Source of the DNA: Planctomycetota bacterium
Lineage (GTDB): Bacteria > Planctomycetota > JAJSAM01 > JAJVHW01
Direction of reading: 5' to 3'
Assembly: GCA_021776825.1 (NCBI GenBank)
Contig: JAJFFG010000051.1
Span: 81,283-132,047 of the forward strand
Length of the DNA: 50,765 bases
The notes below the pieces were generated by a model. That model searched no databases and was not told the origin of the DNA. It saw only the letters and a list, made by a program, of their open reading frames with translations. Of this stretch, positions 34,250-42,164 are shown piece after piece (position 1 is the stretch's first letter; each line of letters opens with the position of its first letter). Made by a program: the position numbers and the translations under genes.

Positions 34250-34938
34250 CCGATCCCGTCGAGCGCGCCCGCGAACTGATCGCCGCCGAAGACGAGCCCA
34301 CACGGCTCGAAGCGGTGCACCTCCTTCGCGACCAGCATCCCGATCCCGACGCTGCCGCGCGTCAGCTCGTGAAGATCCTCGACGATCCCGGGAGCTACGT
34401 GCCGCACGCCGCGCGCGCCGCGCTCCAGACGCTCGGTGCCGCTGCGATACCCGCCGTGCTCGAGGGCCTCGCCGACGAGTCGAAGGCCGTCCGCGTCGGC
34501 TGTGTCTGGGCGCTCGCTCAGGAGCAGCACGGCGACGATGCCGGCACCATCGTGCACGCCCTGACCATGGCCGCCATGGACGATGAAGCCGATGTGCGGC
34601 ACGGCGTCGCCGGCGCGCTCGGACGCGTCGGCCCCGACACCCCCGCGCGAGATCAGCTGCTCGCGCGCCTAGCGCAGGACGACACGCCGCGCGTCCGCGC
34701 GGAAGCGCTGCGCTCCCTGGGGCTCCTCGAGGAGCGGGACTCCGACGGCCACGACGCGTTGGTGAAGGGCCTCGAAGACGGACGTCCGGAGGTCCGGCTC
34801 GCGGTCGTCGACGCCCTGGAGGACGTCTCCCCCACCGACGAACTGCGCGCGGCGGTCTCGCGCGCTCTCGACGAGGAGCCCGCCGACCACCTGCGCGCGC
34901 CGCTCGCGGGACTCCTCGAGCGCTGGCAGAGCGCGTGA
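34246..34938 (+). CDS. HEAT-repeat protein, 230 aa
   Basis: A cytosolic protein with no signal, built of about 6-7 HEAT/PBS-lyase-like repeats (VPHAARAALQTLGAAAIPAV; KAVRVGCVWALAQEQHG; ADVRHGVAGALGRVGPDTPA; PRVRAEALRSLGLLEERDS). It could be a protein scaffold or, as in phycobilin-lyase-like HEAT proteins, a partner for a small enzyme. It overlaps the upstream membrane protein gene and the downstream methyltransferase-like gene by 4 bp each, so the three probably act together. Confidence 0.8.
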   Translation: MTDPVERARELIAAEDEPTRLEAVHLLRDQHPDPDAAARQLVKILDDPGSYVPHAARAALQTLGAAAIPAVLEGLADESKAVRVGCVWALAQEQHGDDAGTIVHALTMAAMDDEADVRHGVAGALGRVGPDTPARDQLLARLAQDDTPRVRAEALRSLGLLEERDSDGHDALVKGLEDGRPEVRLAVVDALEDVSPTDELRAAVSRALDEEPADHLRAPLAGLLERWQSA

Positions 34939-35690
34939 GCCTGCTCTGGTCGGGCGGGCGTGACGGGCGCTCGATCGAGGTGCGTGGCGCAGGACGCACG
35001 CGCCGCCTCGTGGTCGACGGCGTGCTGCACTCGTCGTGGAGCCCCGTTCGGCCGCTGACCGGAGCGGTGTGGGATCACCTCGCGCTCCCGACGTTCGCCG
35101 TCGCGCCCGACGGTGCCCGCGACGTGCTGCTGCTCGGTGTCGGCGGTGGCGCCGCGCTGCGACTGCTGGCCGACCTCGCGCCGCCGGATCGCATGGTGGG
35201 GGTCGAGCTCGACGAGGAACTGCTCGAGGTCGCGCGCACCTGGTTCGGCCTCGATGCAACTGGCGCCGAGATCGTCCACGCCGATGCGCGTCAGTGGCTC
35301 CGCGCGAACGCGCGCACCCGGTTCGATCTGGTGATCGACGACCTCTTCACCGAGTCGGATGGCGAGCCGGTTCGCCCGGCCGACCTCTCGGGTCCATGGT
35401 GGCGACGCCTCGCGAAGCACGTTCGCCCCGGCGGTGCTCTGGTCGTGAACTTCACGTGGCGCGCGGAGCTCGAGTCGTCGGATCTCTGTCAGGACCTGCG
35501 CTTCCGCGAGCGCTTCCCGATGGCCTTCTCCTTCGACGATCCGCAGTACGAGAACGCGGTCGCCGTCTTCCTCACGCAGCCACTCACCCTCGCCATGTTC
35601 CGCGCCCGCCTCCGCGCGCACCCCGTCCTCGGCCGCGCCACCGCGCGACGCCTGATGCGATTCCGCCTGCGAACACTCTGGCCCCGCTGA
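34935..35690 (+). CDS. Spermidine-synthase-like SAM-fold protein
   Basis: A 251-residue Rossmann-fold protein: VLLLGVGGGAALRLLADLAP (glycine loop), MVGVELDEELLEVARTWFGL (acidic residue binding the ribose), then FDLVIDDLF and a C-terminal LAKHVRPGGALVVNFTWR. This pattern fits spermidine synthase-like aminopropyltransferases and related methyltransferases; the polyamine pocket residues are not obvious, so the reaction is left open. The GTG start overlaps the HEAT gene stop (GTGA). Confidence 0.75.
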   Translation: MSLLWSGGRDGRSIEVRGAGRTRRLVVDGVLHSSWSPVRPLTGAVWDHLALPTFAVAPDGARDVLLLGVGGGAALRLLADLAPPDRMVGVELDEELLEVARTWFGLDATGAEIVHADARQWLRANARTRFDLVIDDLFTESDGEPVRPADLSGPWWRRLAKHVRPGGALVVNFTWRAELESSDLCQDLRFRERFPMAFSFDDPQYENAVAVFLTQPLTLAMFRARLRAHPVLGRATARRLMRFRLRTLWPR

Positions 35691-35776
35691 GGTTCCACGA
35701 CCCGTATCCTCGCGGTTCCGAGGCGTCGCAGGCGCCTCGATCCGCACGGCCAATTCGGGGGCGAAGGGCGCACAAC

Positions 35777-38284
35777 GTGTCGAGATGGGTCACGGTGGTC
35801 TGCGGCGTCCTCGCTGTGCTCGCAGGCGTCGCGCGTGGGTTGTGGCACCCGCCACAACCCGACCCCTACGTCGACATGCTCCGCGCACGGATCGCCGTGC
35901 TCCGCCCGGACGTCGAGCGCGAGTTGGGTGTGTCGCTCGGCGGGCGCATCGACGTGTCGGTCGCCACGCGGTCGGAGCTGGGCGCGATGTTCGCCGCGGC
36001 GAACGACGAGATGGGCATCGAGGCGCCGGTGGAGCCCGGTCCGACGCACGGTACTCTCGGACACGTCGATCGCGACGGCGGGATCTGGATCTGCCGCGAG
36101 GAGTTCGACCGCGCTCCCCATGAGGACCTACTCGGCTCCATCATGGACATCATGGTGCCGCGCGGTGATCCGCTCGGCGCCGATCTGCTCGATGTCGTGC
36201 TCATCCACGAGCTCGTTCACGTGGCGCAGCACCGGACACTAGGGCTGTCCGGCTACATCCGTGCCGCACGCTCGCCGGAGGCGGTGCTGGCGCGGCGCGC
36301 GGTGCTGGAGGGGCACGCCGAGCTCGTGACGGCGCGTGTGGCCGAGCGGCGCGATCTGACTGAGGCCGTGCCGCGGATGACCCCGACGGAGAACGACTCC
36401 CCGGTCAAGGACATGTACCTCCTGTTCGAGGTCCGGGCGGACGCGCTGCGGATGGTGTTCCCGTACGTACACGGGCGCGCGTTCGTCGAGTCCGCCTTCG
36501 CGCGCCTGGGGCGCGATGTCGCTCTGAGGCGCCTCGCCGCCGAGCCGCCGGCGCTCCCGCAGATCGTCGCGCCGGAGACCTGGCCCGGGCCGCCTCCGGC
36601 TCCCGCCGGGACCGGATCCATCCGACGTCGCGTGGAGGACTGGCTCGCGACCTGGTGGGAGTCCACCGAGGGCACAACGCTGCCCGCGCCCGCGTTCCTC
36701 GCGCTGCTCGAGCCGGCGACGCCGGAGTCGCGCGAGCGAGCGCGCAACGCGTTGCTCGAGGCGGAGCGATTCTCCGCCGAGGGCGGCCCTATGCGGCACC
36801 AGGTGCGCGGGCACCTGCTCGCCGCGCGCGACGAAACGGGAGCGCAGGATCTGCTCGAGGCGTGCGTGGAGGCGGCGCGCGCGCGGGACAAGATCGTCCC
36901 GTCGCACCCGAAGATGCAGCGAGGCGGTGTCGTCGAGGCGCAGTGGGACGAGATCGAGATCGACGGACACACGGCGCACACGGCGTCGCGGAGCTACTGG
37001 ATCTCCGAGATGGTCGGTGAAGCCGCTGTGATCGTGCGGGACGGGCGCTACGTGCTGGAGCTGCGGTGGGTCGAGAACCCTGGCGGCGAGACGGCCGCGG
37101 CGCGACTGGCTCGACAGCTACTGGCATTCATCGATGCGAGCATCGACGGCCGGGTGGACGCATGGGAACCTCGCTTCCGCGCCGCCGCCGCGACGGCCAC
37201 GCCGACGAGACTCCTCGACGCGCTGGTCGACGATCGCGACCCCGACGTGCGGGTCGCTGCGCTCCGAAACCTCGCCCATCGTCAAGCGCTCCCCGAGGTT
37301 GAGCGGCATCGAGTGTGCGCTGACCCGGACCCACTCGTGCGACTGACCGCACGCGTCCAGTGCTTCGCCGGCGAGGAGCCCGAGGAGGCGGATCTCCTGG
37401 CTGCGCTTCACGACGCAGACGCGTGGGTGGTCGGCGCGGGGTGCCTGGCTGCCGCGGAGCACTTCATGTCCTGGGCGATCTCCGCGGACGACCTCGCGCC
37501 CGCGCTGCGACATCCGGAGAGGCGCGTGCGTCGCGCGGCGAGTCGGCTGCTGAAGCGTTGGACATCGGGCGGAGCCGATCCCGAGAGGGACGTCGAGTTG
37601 CACCATCTGGCCCTCGCCGACTCTGACGTCGCCGTGCGGTACCGCGCAACAGAGGCGCTGTTCCACGCTCCCAACGACCTACCCGGCATCCGCGATGCGT
37701 ATCGGACCGCGGTGCTGGATACAGATGCAGGCGTCCGCAGCAACGCGCTCATCGCGTTGACCGTTCGGGCCGACGGGATCCCCGGCCTCACCGAGACGCT
37801 GGTCTCACTCATGGAGACCGGAGGCGAGGGAGACGCCAATCTCGCCGTCGAGGCGCTGGCCAGCCAGGGGGAGGAGGCGCGATCCGCCGTTCCAGCGATC
37901 CGACGGCACGCGGCCGCGCTCGCGGACGGCAGCCGCCGGCTGGAGGTCCTCGCCACGATCGGGGCCCTCACCGGCGACAGCGGAGAGTTGTTCGACGAGG
38001 CGGCCCGACTGCTCACCCACGGAACGCGCAACGAACGGCGTGATGCCGCCGGCGCGCTGGGTCGACTCGGACGGGACGGCGCGGCGCACGTCGACGCGCT
38101 CGTGGAGTTGCTCCAGACTGACGATCCCGGCCTCCAGCGCGCCGGTCTGCACGCGCTGGGCGAGATCGGATGGGCGGCCGCCTCCGCACTGCCCGCGATC
38201 CGCGCCCTGCGAGACGACCGGAACCGCCTGGTGCGCCAGTCCGCACGCGGCGCCGAGCGGGAGATCCGCGACGACCGACCCTGA
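35777..38284 (+). CDS. Membrane-anchored HExxH metallopeptidase-like protein with HEAT repeats
   Basis: 835 residues from the GTG at 35777 (VSRWVTVVCGVLAVLAGVAR, N-terminal anchor). The N-terminal third has VVLIHELVHVAQH with HELVH at 144-148 and a downstream EGHAE (178-182) whose first Glu could be the third zinc ligand, a gluzincin-type layout. Residues about 240-440 are unassigned. From about 450 to the end there are HEAT repeats (DRDPDVRVAALRNLAHRQAL; DSDVAVRYRATEALFHAP; DPGLQRAGLHALGEIGWAAA). I know no standard family with this order. It is probably a zinc protease working at the outer face of the inner membrane, with HEAT repeats for substrate or partner binding. Confidence 0.75.
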   Translation: MSRWVTVVCGVLAVLAGVARGLWHPPQPDPYVDMLRARIAVLRPDVERELGVSLGGRIDVSVATRSELGAMFAAANDEMGIEAPVEPGPTHGTLGHVDRDGGIWICREEFDRAPHEDLLGSIMDIMVPRGDPLGADLLDVVLIHELVHVAQHRTLGLSGYIRAARSPEAVLARRAVLEGHAELVTARVAERRDLTEAVPRMTPTENDSPVKDMYLLFEVRADALRMVFPYVHGRAFVESAFARLGRDVALRRLAAEPPALPQIVAPETWPGPPPAPAGTGSIRRRVEDWLATWWESTEGTTLPAPAFLALLEPATPESRERARNALLEAERFSAEGGPMRHQVRGHLLAARDETGAQDLLEACVEAARARDKIVPSHPKMQRGGVVEAQWDEIEIDGHTAHTASRSYWISEMVGEAAVIVRDGRYVLELRWVENPGGETAAARLARQLLAFIDASIDGRVDAWEPRFRAAAATATPTRLLDALVDDRDPDVRVAALRNLAHRQALPEVERHRVCADPDPLVRLTARVQCFAGEEPEEADLLAALHDADAWVVGAGCLAAAEHFMSWAISADDLAPALRHPERRVRRAASRLLKRWTSGGADPERDVELHHLALADSDVAVRYRATEALFHAPNDLPGIRDAYRTAVLDTDAGVRSNALIALTVRADGIPGLTETLVSLMETGGEGDANLAVEALASQGEEARSAVPAIRRHAAALADGSRRLEVLATIGALTGDSGELFDEAARLLTHGTRNERRDAAGALGRLGRDGAAHVDALVELLQTDDPGLQRAGLHALGEIGWAAASALPAIRALRDDRNRLVRQSARGAEREIRDDRP

Positions 38285-38356
38285 TCGCCGCGAGTGCCGA
38301 CCCTGTCGCGCGTCCAATAGACTGAGCGCGGGGAGCGGGAGGCAGCGACGGACACC

Positions 38357-41300
38357 ATGCGGCGAGTGATCGGTCTGGTGGTGCTCGTGGCGATCGTCAT
38401 CGTCGCCGTGCTCGCGTGGCGCGGTTCCCATGACGAGGAGTCCGTACCCATCGCGCGTGAGCCCGTCGTTCGGGAGACTGAGCCCGTACGACATCGGGCG
38501 GACACGCGCGTCGGCGCCGGGCGGACAGGGTCGATCGTGGGACGCGTCGTCGATGACGAGAACGACGCCGGGATCGCGGGACACGCGGTGAGCCTGCTGC
38601 GCGACGGAGAGCAGGTCGCGCAGGCGACGACCGATGCCTGGGGCGCGTTCGAGCTCGGAGACGTCCCGCCGGGAGTCGCGCACGAGGTGCGCGTGGCGGC
38701 CGAGGGCTGCGCGACGCTCCACGTTCCGTCGATCGCCGTCGTCCCCGGCGAGCGGCGCGACATCGGCGATCTCGTACTCGGTCCCACGCGAGCGCTGCGA
38801 CTGCTCGTCACCGACGAGAACGCCGCGCCGGTGCCCGGGGCCGTGGCGCAGGTCTATCGTGAGCTCCGCTGGGGCTGGGGTGGGACCGAGAGCAGTCGCG
38901 TCGATCCGTTCCCGGAGCCGATCGTGACCGTGCCGCTCGACGAGCAGGGGCGCGCCACGGTCGACGTGCCGGCCCGCGAGGTTCTGACCGTGGCCGTCAG
39001 CGCGCCGGGGCACGCGCGCGTCGTCGAGGCGCTGATCCACATGCTCCTCTCTGCCGACAACGAGCTGCGCTTCGTTCTGCCGAAGGCCGAGCGACTCGAG
39101 GGCATCGTGGTCGACGCGGCCGGACGCCCCATCGCGGGCGCCGTGGTGCTGGCGCGCCGCCGTCCGCGCGTCTGGGACTCGCACCACGGGGAGCGGGCGG
39201 ACAGCGCGGCGCTCTGGCATCGCACGACGTCGGCGGCGGACGGCACGTTCGCGTTCGACCGGCTGCCGCCCGGCACGATCGACGTGGTTCATGGTCGCTC
39301 GGGGGGCGTGCTGTTCGGGCTGCAGTCGGTCGCCGTGCCCGCCGTCGACCACGTCCGACTCGTCGTGGGCAGTGAAGTGACCGTGCGCGGCCGGGTGATC
39401 GACGTCGACGGTGGCGATCCGGTCGCTGCAGTGGTCGTCGCGTACCAGTGCGGGCACGTTGCCGCGACCGTCGTCGCGGACGCACAGGGTCGCTGGACAC
39501 TTCCGCCGATCCCGGCCGGAGCGCCACTGTCGGTGATGCCGAGACCACCGAGCGGCTGGAGGTTGTCGTCGTCGCGCGAGGCCTGGGGGCGCGCCCTGCT
39601 CGAGGGTGAGTCCCCGGAGCTCGAAATCGTTCTGCGGCGCGCCGCCACGCTGAGCGGCACCGTAACCTGGTCGGACGGCGCCGCACCCCACGCGATCGTG
39701 CGCGCGATCACCCTCCCCTCGGACCGGCAACGCGGGTTCCGCACGGCCACGGCCACGGCGGACGCCCACGGTCGCTACCACATGGACGACGTCGCCCCGG
39801 GTCGCGTGGCGGTGGTGGCAGTTCCAGCCGAGGGCGGGAACCGCGCCATGCGGGAGATCGACGACACCGTGCTCGAGGCGGACGATCCGAGCGACGTGAA
39901 CGCGGTCGAGCTCAGACCGGGAGAGCAAGGGACCATCGACGTCACGGCGCTCTTGCCGGTGGACTTCGAGCCTCGCGTCCGCGAGACCGCCGTTCAGGAG
40001 ATCGAGACGAGCCTCGGCGGGCGACGGGTCCGCGTGCGCGGCAGGGTCACGACGTCGGACGGCGTGACCCTGCGTGGGCTCCAGGTGTTCGCGGAAGACG
40101 GAGAGGGCGACCAGCACCCGGTGTCGCTGCGGCGCGACTTCCTATGGCGCGATCTGGCGACCGTGACCGCTGACGGCCACTTCGACACGGCGGTCGAACT
40201 CTACTCGGACTCGGAGAGGTTCTTCGTCGCCGCGGTCGACGCGCGTCACGAGGTCACGACGGCCACGGTGGAGCTCGACCCATCGCGCGACGCGGAGGGG
40301 TACTCGGTCGACGTCGTGCTCCGACCACTACCGATCATCTCGGGCCATGTCACGTCGGAGGGCACGGCAGTCGCGGGCGCTGCGATCCTCTTGAAGGGCA
40401 CACAGGTCGCGAGCACGGACTCGGACGGCGCCTTCTCGATCCCGGCGTCGAGTGGCTACGCCGAGGTGGCCGTGATCGCAGACGGCTTCGTCCGCGCGGA
40501 GATCGACGATCTGTATCCGCCGCTGGACGAGCCGCTGACGTTCGAGTTGGAGGCCGCGCGCTCCCTGTCGGGAACCGTCGTTGATGCCGCAGGCGAACCG
40601 GTCGGCGACGTGATCATCCGTCCCGTCGACGAAGACGGCGAGCTGACCGCCGCCTACGTTCACCAGTGGCACTCGATCCAGCCGACCACCCCGGTCACCG
40701 GTCCCGACGGACGCTTCCACCTCACCGAGCTGCCGGAGGGCGCGGTCTGGATCGAGCTCGTCGGCCGGACGGCGGCCATGTCCCGAGCCGCGACGGTGAT
40801 CGCCGGGCCGTTCGGCCCCGGTGACGAGGACGTGCGCATCGTCACCGAGCCGGCGCGCCGACTCACCGGCCGCGTGATCGACTCCGACGGCAACGCCGTC
40901 GAACGCATCGAGCTCCTGCTCGAACCTCTGGCCGAGGGGCGGAGTCGCGGTGCCCGCAAGCGCCACGTCATACTCCGGGACGGAGCATTCGACTTCACGG
41001 GGCTGCTCGTCGCGGAGTACGAGCTCGCGGTGGTGCCGCGTCGCTCGTCCGGTCTGCAGCCCACGCGAGTCGAGATCGACGCCGAGCAGACCTCGCTCGA
41101 GATCACGCTCGACCGCGCCGCGACGATCAGCGGCAAGATCGTCTGGTCGAGCGGGCAGCCGTACGACTCCGCCGACCTGTACCTGCGCCCGCTCGACGAC
41201 GTCGGGGACGAGGGCATCGAGTGGGACCGGAGCGTGGAGGCCGACGACGACGGCAGCTTCCGGTTCTTCGTGCGCGGGGGCATCCGCTACGCGATCGAGC

Positions 41301-41941
41301 TCGACCGCTGGCAGAACGAACTGGTCTTGCAGGGCGGTGACGACGTGCGCGCCGGACAGTCCGAGGTGCAGCTCGTCGTGCGTCGTCGGCGTGATCCAGC
41401 GACGGAGGCAGCTCGGGAGGCGGGCGAGCTCCGGGGGACCGTCGTCGGCCGCAGTAGCGCGCTCGTGCACGGAGCGAGCGTGCAACTCCTGACGTCCGAG
41501 CGAGCGACCGCGTGGACGACGACCGACGCCGACGGAGTCTTCGTGATCGGCGGCCTCACCGCCGAGGAGCGCAAGGCGCCCGTCAGCGTGATCGTGCACG
41601 CCGACGGCCTCGCGAGTGTGCAGGTGGACGACGTGGAGATCGGCACGCCGAAGCTGCGCATTGGGCTGCAGCTCGAGCGGACGATCTCCGGCCGTCTCCT
41701 CGATGCCAACGGCGACCCGGCGATCGGGTATCGCATTCGCGCCTTCCGCGGATCGAACACGCTGCACGACATCTGGCGTGCTGACCTCGACGCCGACGGG
41801 AACTTCGAGCTGCGCGGCCTGTCGCGCGGCGTCTGGCGCATCGACGCGATCGTCGAACGCGGCGGAGTGATCCGCGAGGTCGTGACTCTGGCGGCCGCCA
41901 AGGGTGGCAAGAAGGGACTGGAGCTACGGCTGCCGGAGTGA
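38357..41941 (+). CDS. Giant carboxypeptidase-regulatory-like repeat protein, 1194 aa
   Basis: One N-terminal membrane anchor (VIGLVVLVAIVIVAVLAW) is followed by about 11 beta-sandwich repeats of the CarboxypepD_reg/transthyretin-like type. Each has a start such as GRVVDDENDAGIAGHAVSLL or SGTVVDAAGEPVGDVIIRPV, and a turn such as TDAWGAFELGDVPPG or GPDGRFHLTELPEG. There is no enzyme domain. Such chains are usually surface-exposed stalks or adhesion-like proteins, but the role here is unknown. It begins 72 bp after the HExxH protein gene on the same strand, so an operon is possible. Confidence 0.85.
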   Translation: MRRVIGLVVLVAIVIVAVLAWRGSHDEESVPIAREPVVRETEPVRHRADTRVGAGRTGSIVGRVVDDENDAGIAGHAVSLLRDGEQVAQATTDAWGAFELGDVPPGVAHEVRVAAEGCATLHVPSIAVVPGERRDIGDLVLGPTRALRLLVTDENAAPVPGAVAQVYRELRWGWGGTESSRVDPFPEPIVTVPLDEQGRATVDVPAREVLTVAVSAPGHARVVEALIHMLLSADNELRFVLPKAERLEGIVVDAAGRPIAGAVVLARRRPRVWDSHHGERADSAALWHRTTSAADGTFAFDRLPPGTIDVVHGRSGGVLFGLQSVAVPAVDHVRLVVGSEVTVRGRVIDVDGGDPVAAVVVAYQCGHVAATVVADAQGRWTLPPIPAGAPLSVMPRPPSGWRLSSSREAWGRALLEGESPELEIVLRRAATLSGTVTWSDGAAPHAIVRAITLPSDRQRGFRTATATADAHGRYHMDDVAPGRVAVVAVPAEGGNRAMREIDDTVLEADDPSDVNAVELRPGEQGTIDVTALLPVDFEPRVRETAVQEIETSLGGRRVRVRGRVTTSDGVTLRGLQVFAEDGEGDQHPVSLRRDFLWRDLATVTADGHFDTAVELYSDSERFFVAAVDARHEVTTATVELDPSRDAEGYSVDVVLRPLPIISGHVTSEGTAVAGAAILLKGTQVASTDSDGAFSIPASSGYAEVAVIADGFVRAEIDDLYPPLDEPLTFELEAARSLSGTVVDAAGEPVGDVIIRPVDEDGELTAAYVHQWHSIQPTTPVTGPDGRFHLTELPEGAVWIELVGRTAAMSRAATVIAGPFGPGDEDVRIVTEPARRLTGRVIDSDGNAVERIELLLEPLAEGRSRGARKRHVILRDGAFDFTGLLVAEYELAVVPRRSSGLQPTRVEIDAEQTSLEITLDRAATISGKIVWSSGQPYDSADLYLRPLDDVGDEGIEWDRSVEADDDGSFRFFVRGGIRYAIELDRWQNELVLQGGDDVRAGQSEVQLVVRRRRDPATEAAREAGELRGTVVGRSSALVHGASVQLLTSERATAWTTTDADGVFVIGGLTAEERKAPVSVIVHADGLASVQVDDVEIGTPKLRIGLQLERTISGRLLDANGDPAIGYRIRAFRGSNTLHDIWRADLDADGNFELRGLSRGVWRIDAIVERGGVIREVVTLAAAKGGKKGLELRLPE

Positions 41942-41957
41942 TGGCACCGAGGACGAC

Positions 41958-42164
41958 TCAACGATCGGAGTCGTGCCACCAGCCGTAGTCGTCGTCGGCG
42001 AACGGCTGCTCGTAGTCGTCCCCTCCGTCGAACAGCTCGGCCGCTCTGTGGACCCGCTTCGAGTCGGAGAACGTCTCCGCTACGTACACGCACCCCGATG
42101 CAGCCAGGACGAGGGCGAGCAGCACGCCGAGCCTCGCCGCGCGACTACGCATCCGTTCCCGCAT
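41958..42164 (-). CDS. Small lipoprotein, about 64-68 aa
   Basis: Signal with lipobox (LGVLLALVLAASGC), then a very acidic, aromatic mature part (VYVAETFSDSKRVHRAAELF; DDYEQPFADDDYGWWHD). Starts at 42164 or 42152 both overlap the end of the RND gene (20 or 8 bp), indicating translational coupling and a possible accessory role for the exporter. No family was recognised. Confidence 0.65.
   Translation of the reverse strand: MRERMRSRAARLGVLLALVLAASGCVYVAETFSDSKRVHRAAELFDGGDDYEQPFADDDYGWWHDSDR

Noticed and set aside
33958..34602. N-terminal extension of the LytR_C-like lipoprotein up to 34602
   Set aside because: It would overlap two plus-strand genes; the signal peptide with lipobox lies just after the GTG at 33957.
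37805..40117. 770-codon antisense frame across the HExxH/HEAT and carboxypeptidase-regulatory-like genes
   Set aside because: It spans two real genes on the other strand and has low-complexity Arg/Asp/His composition.
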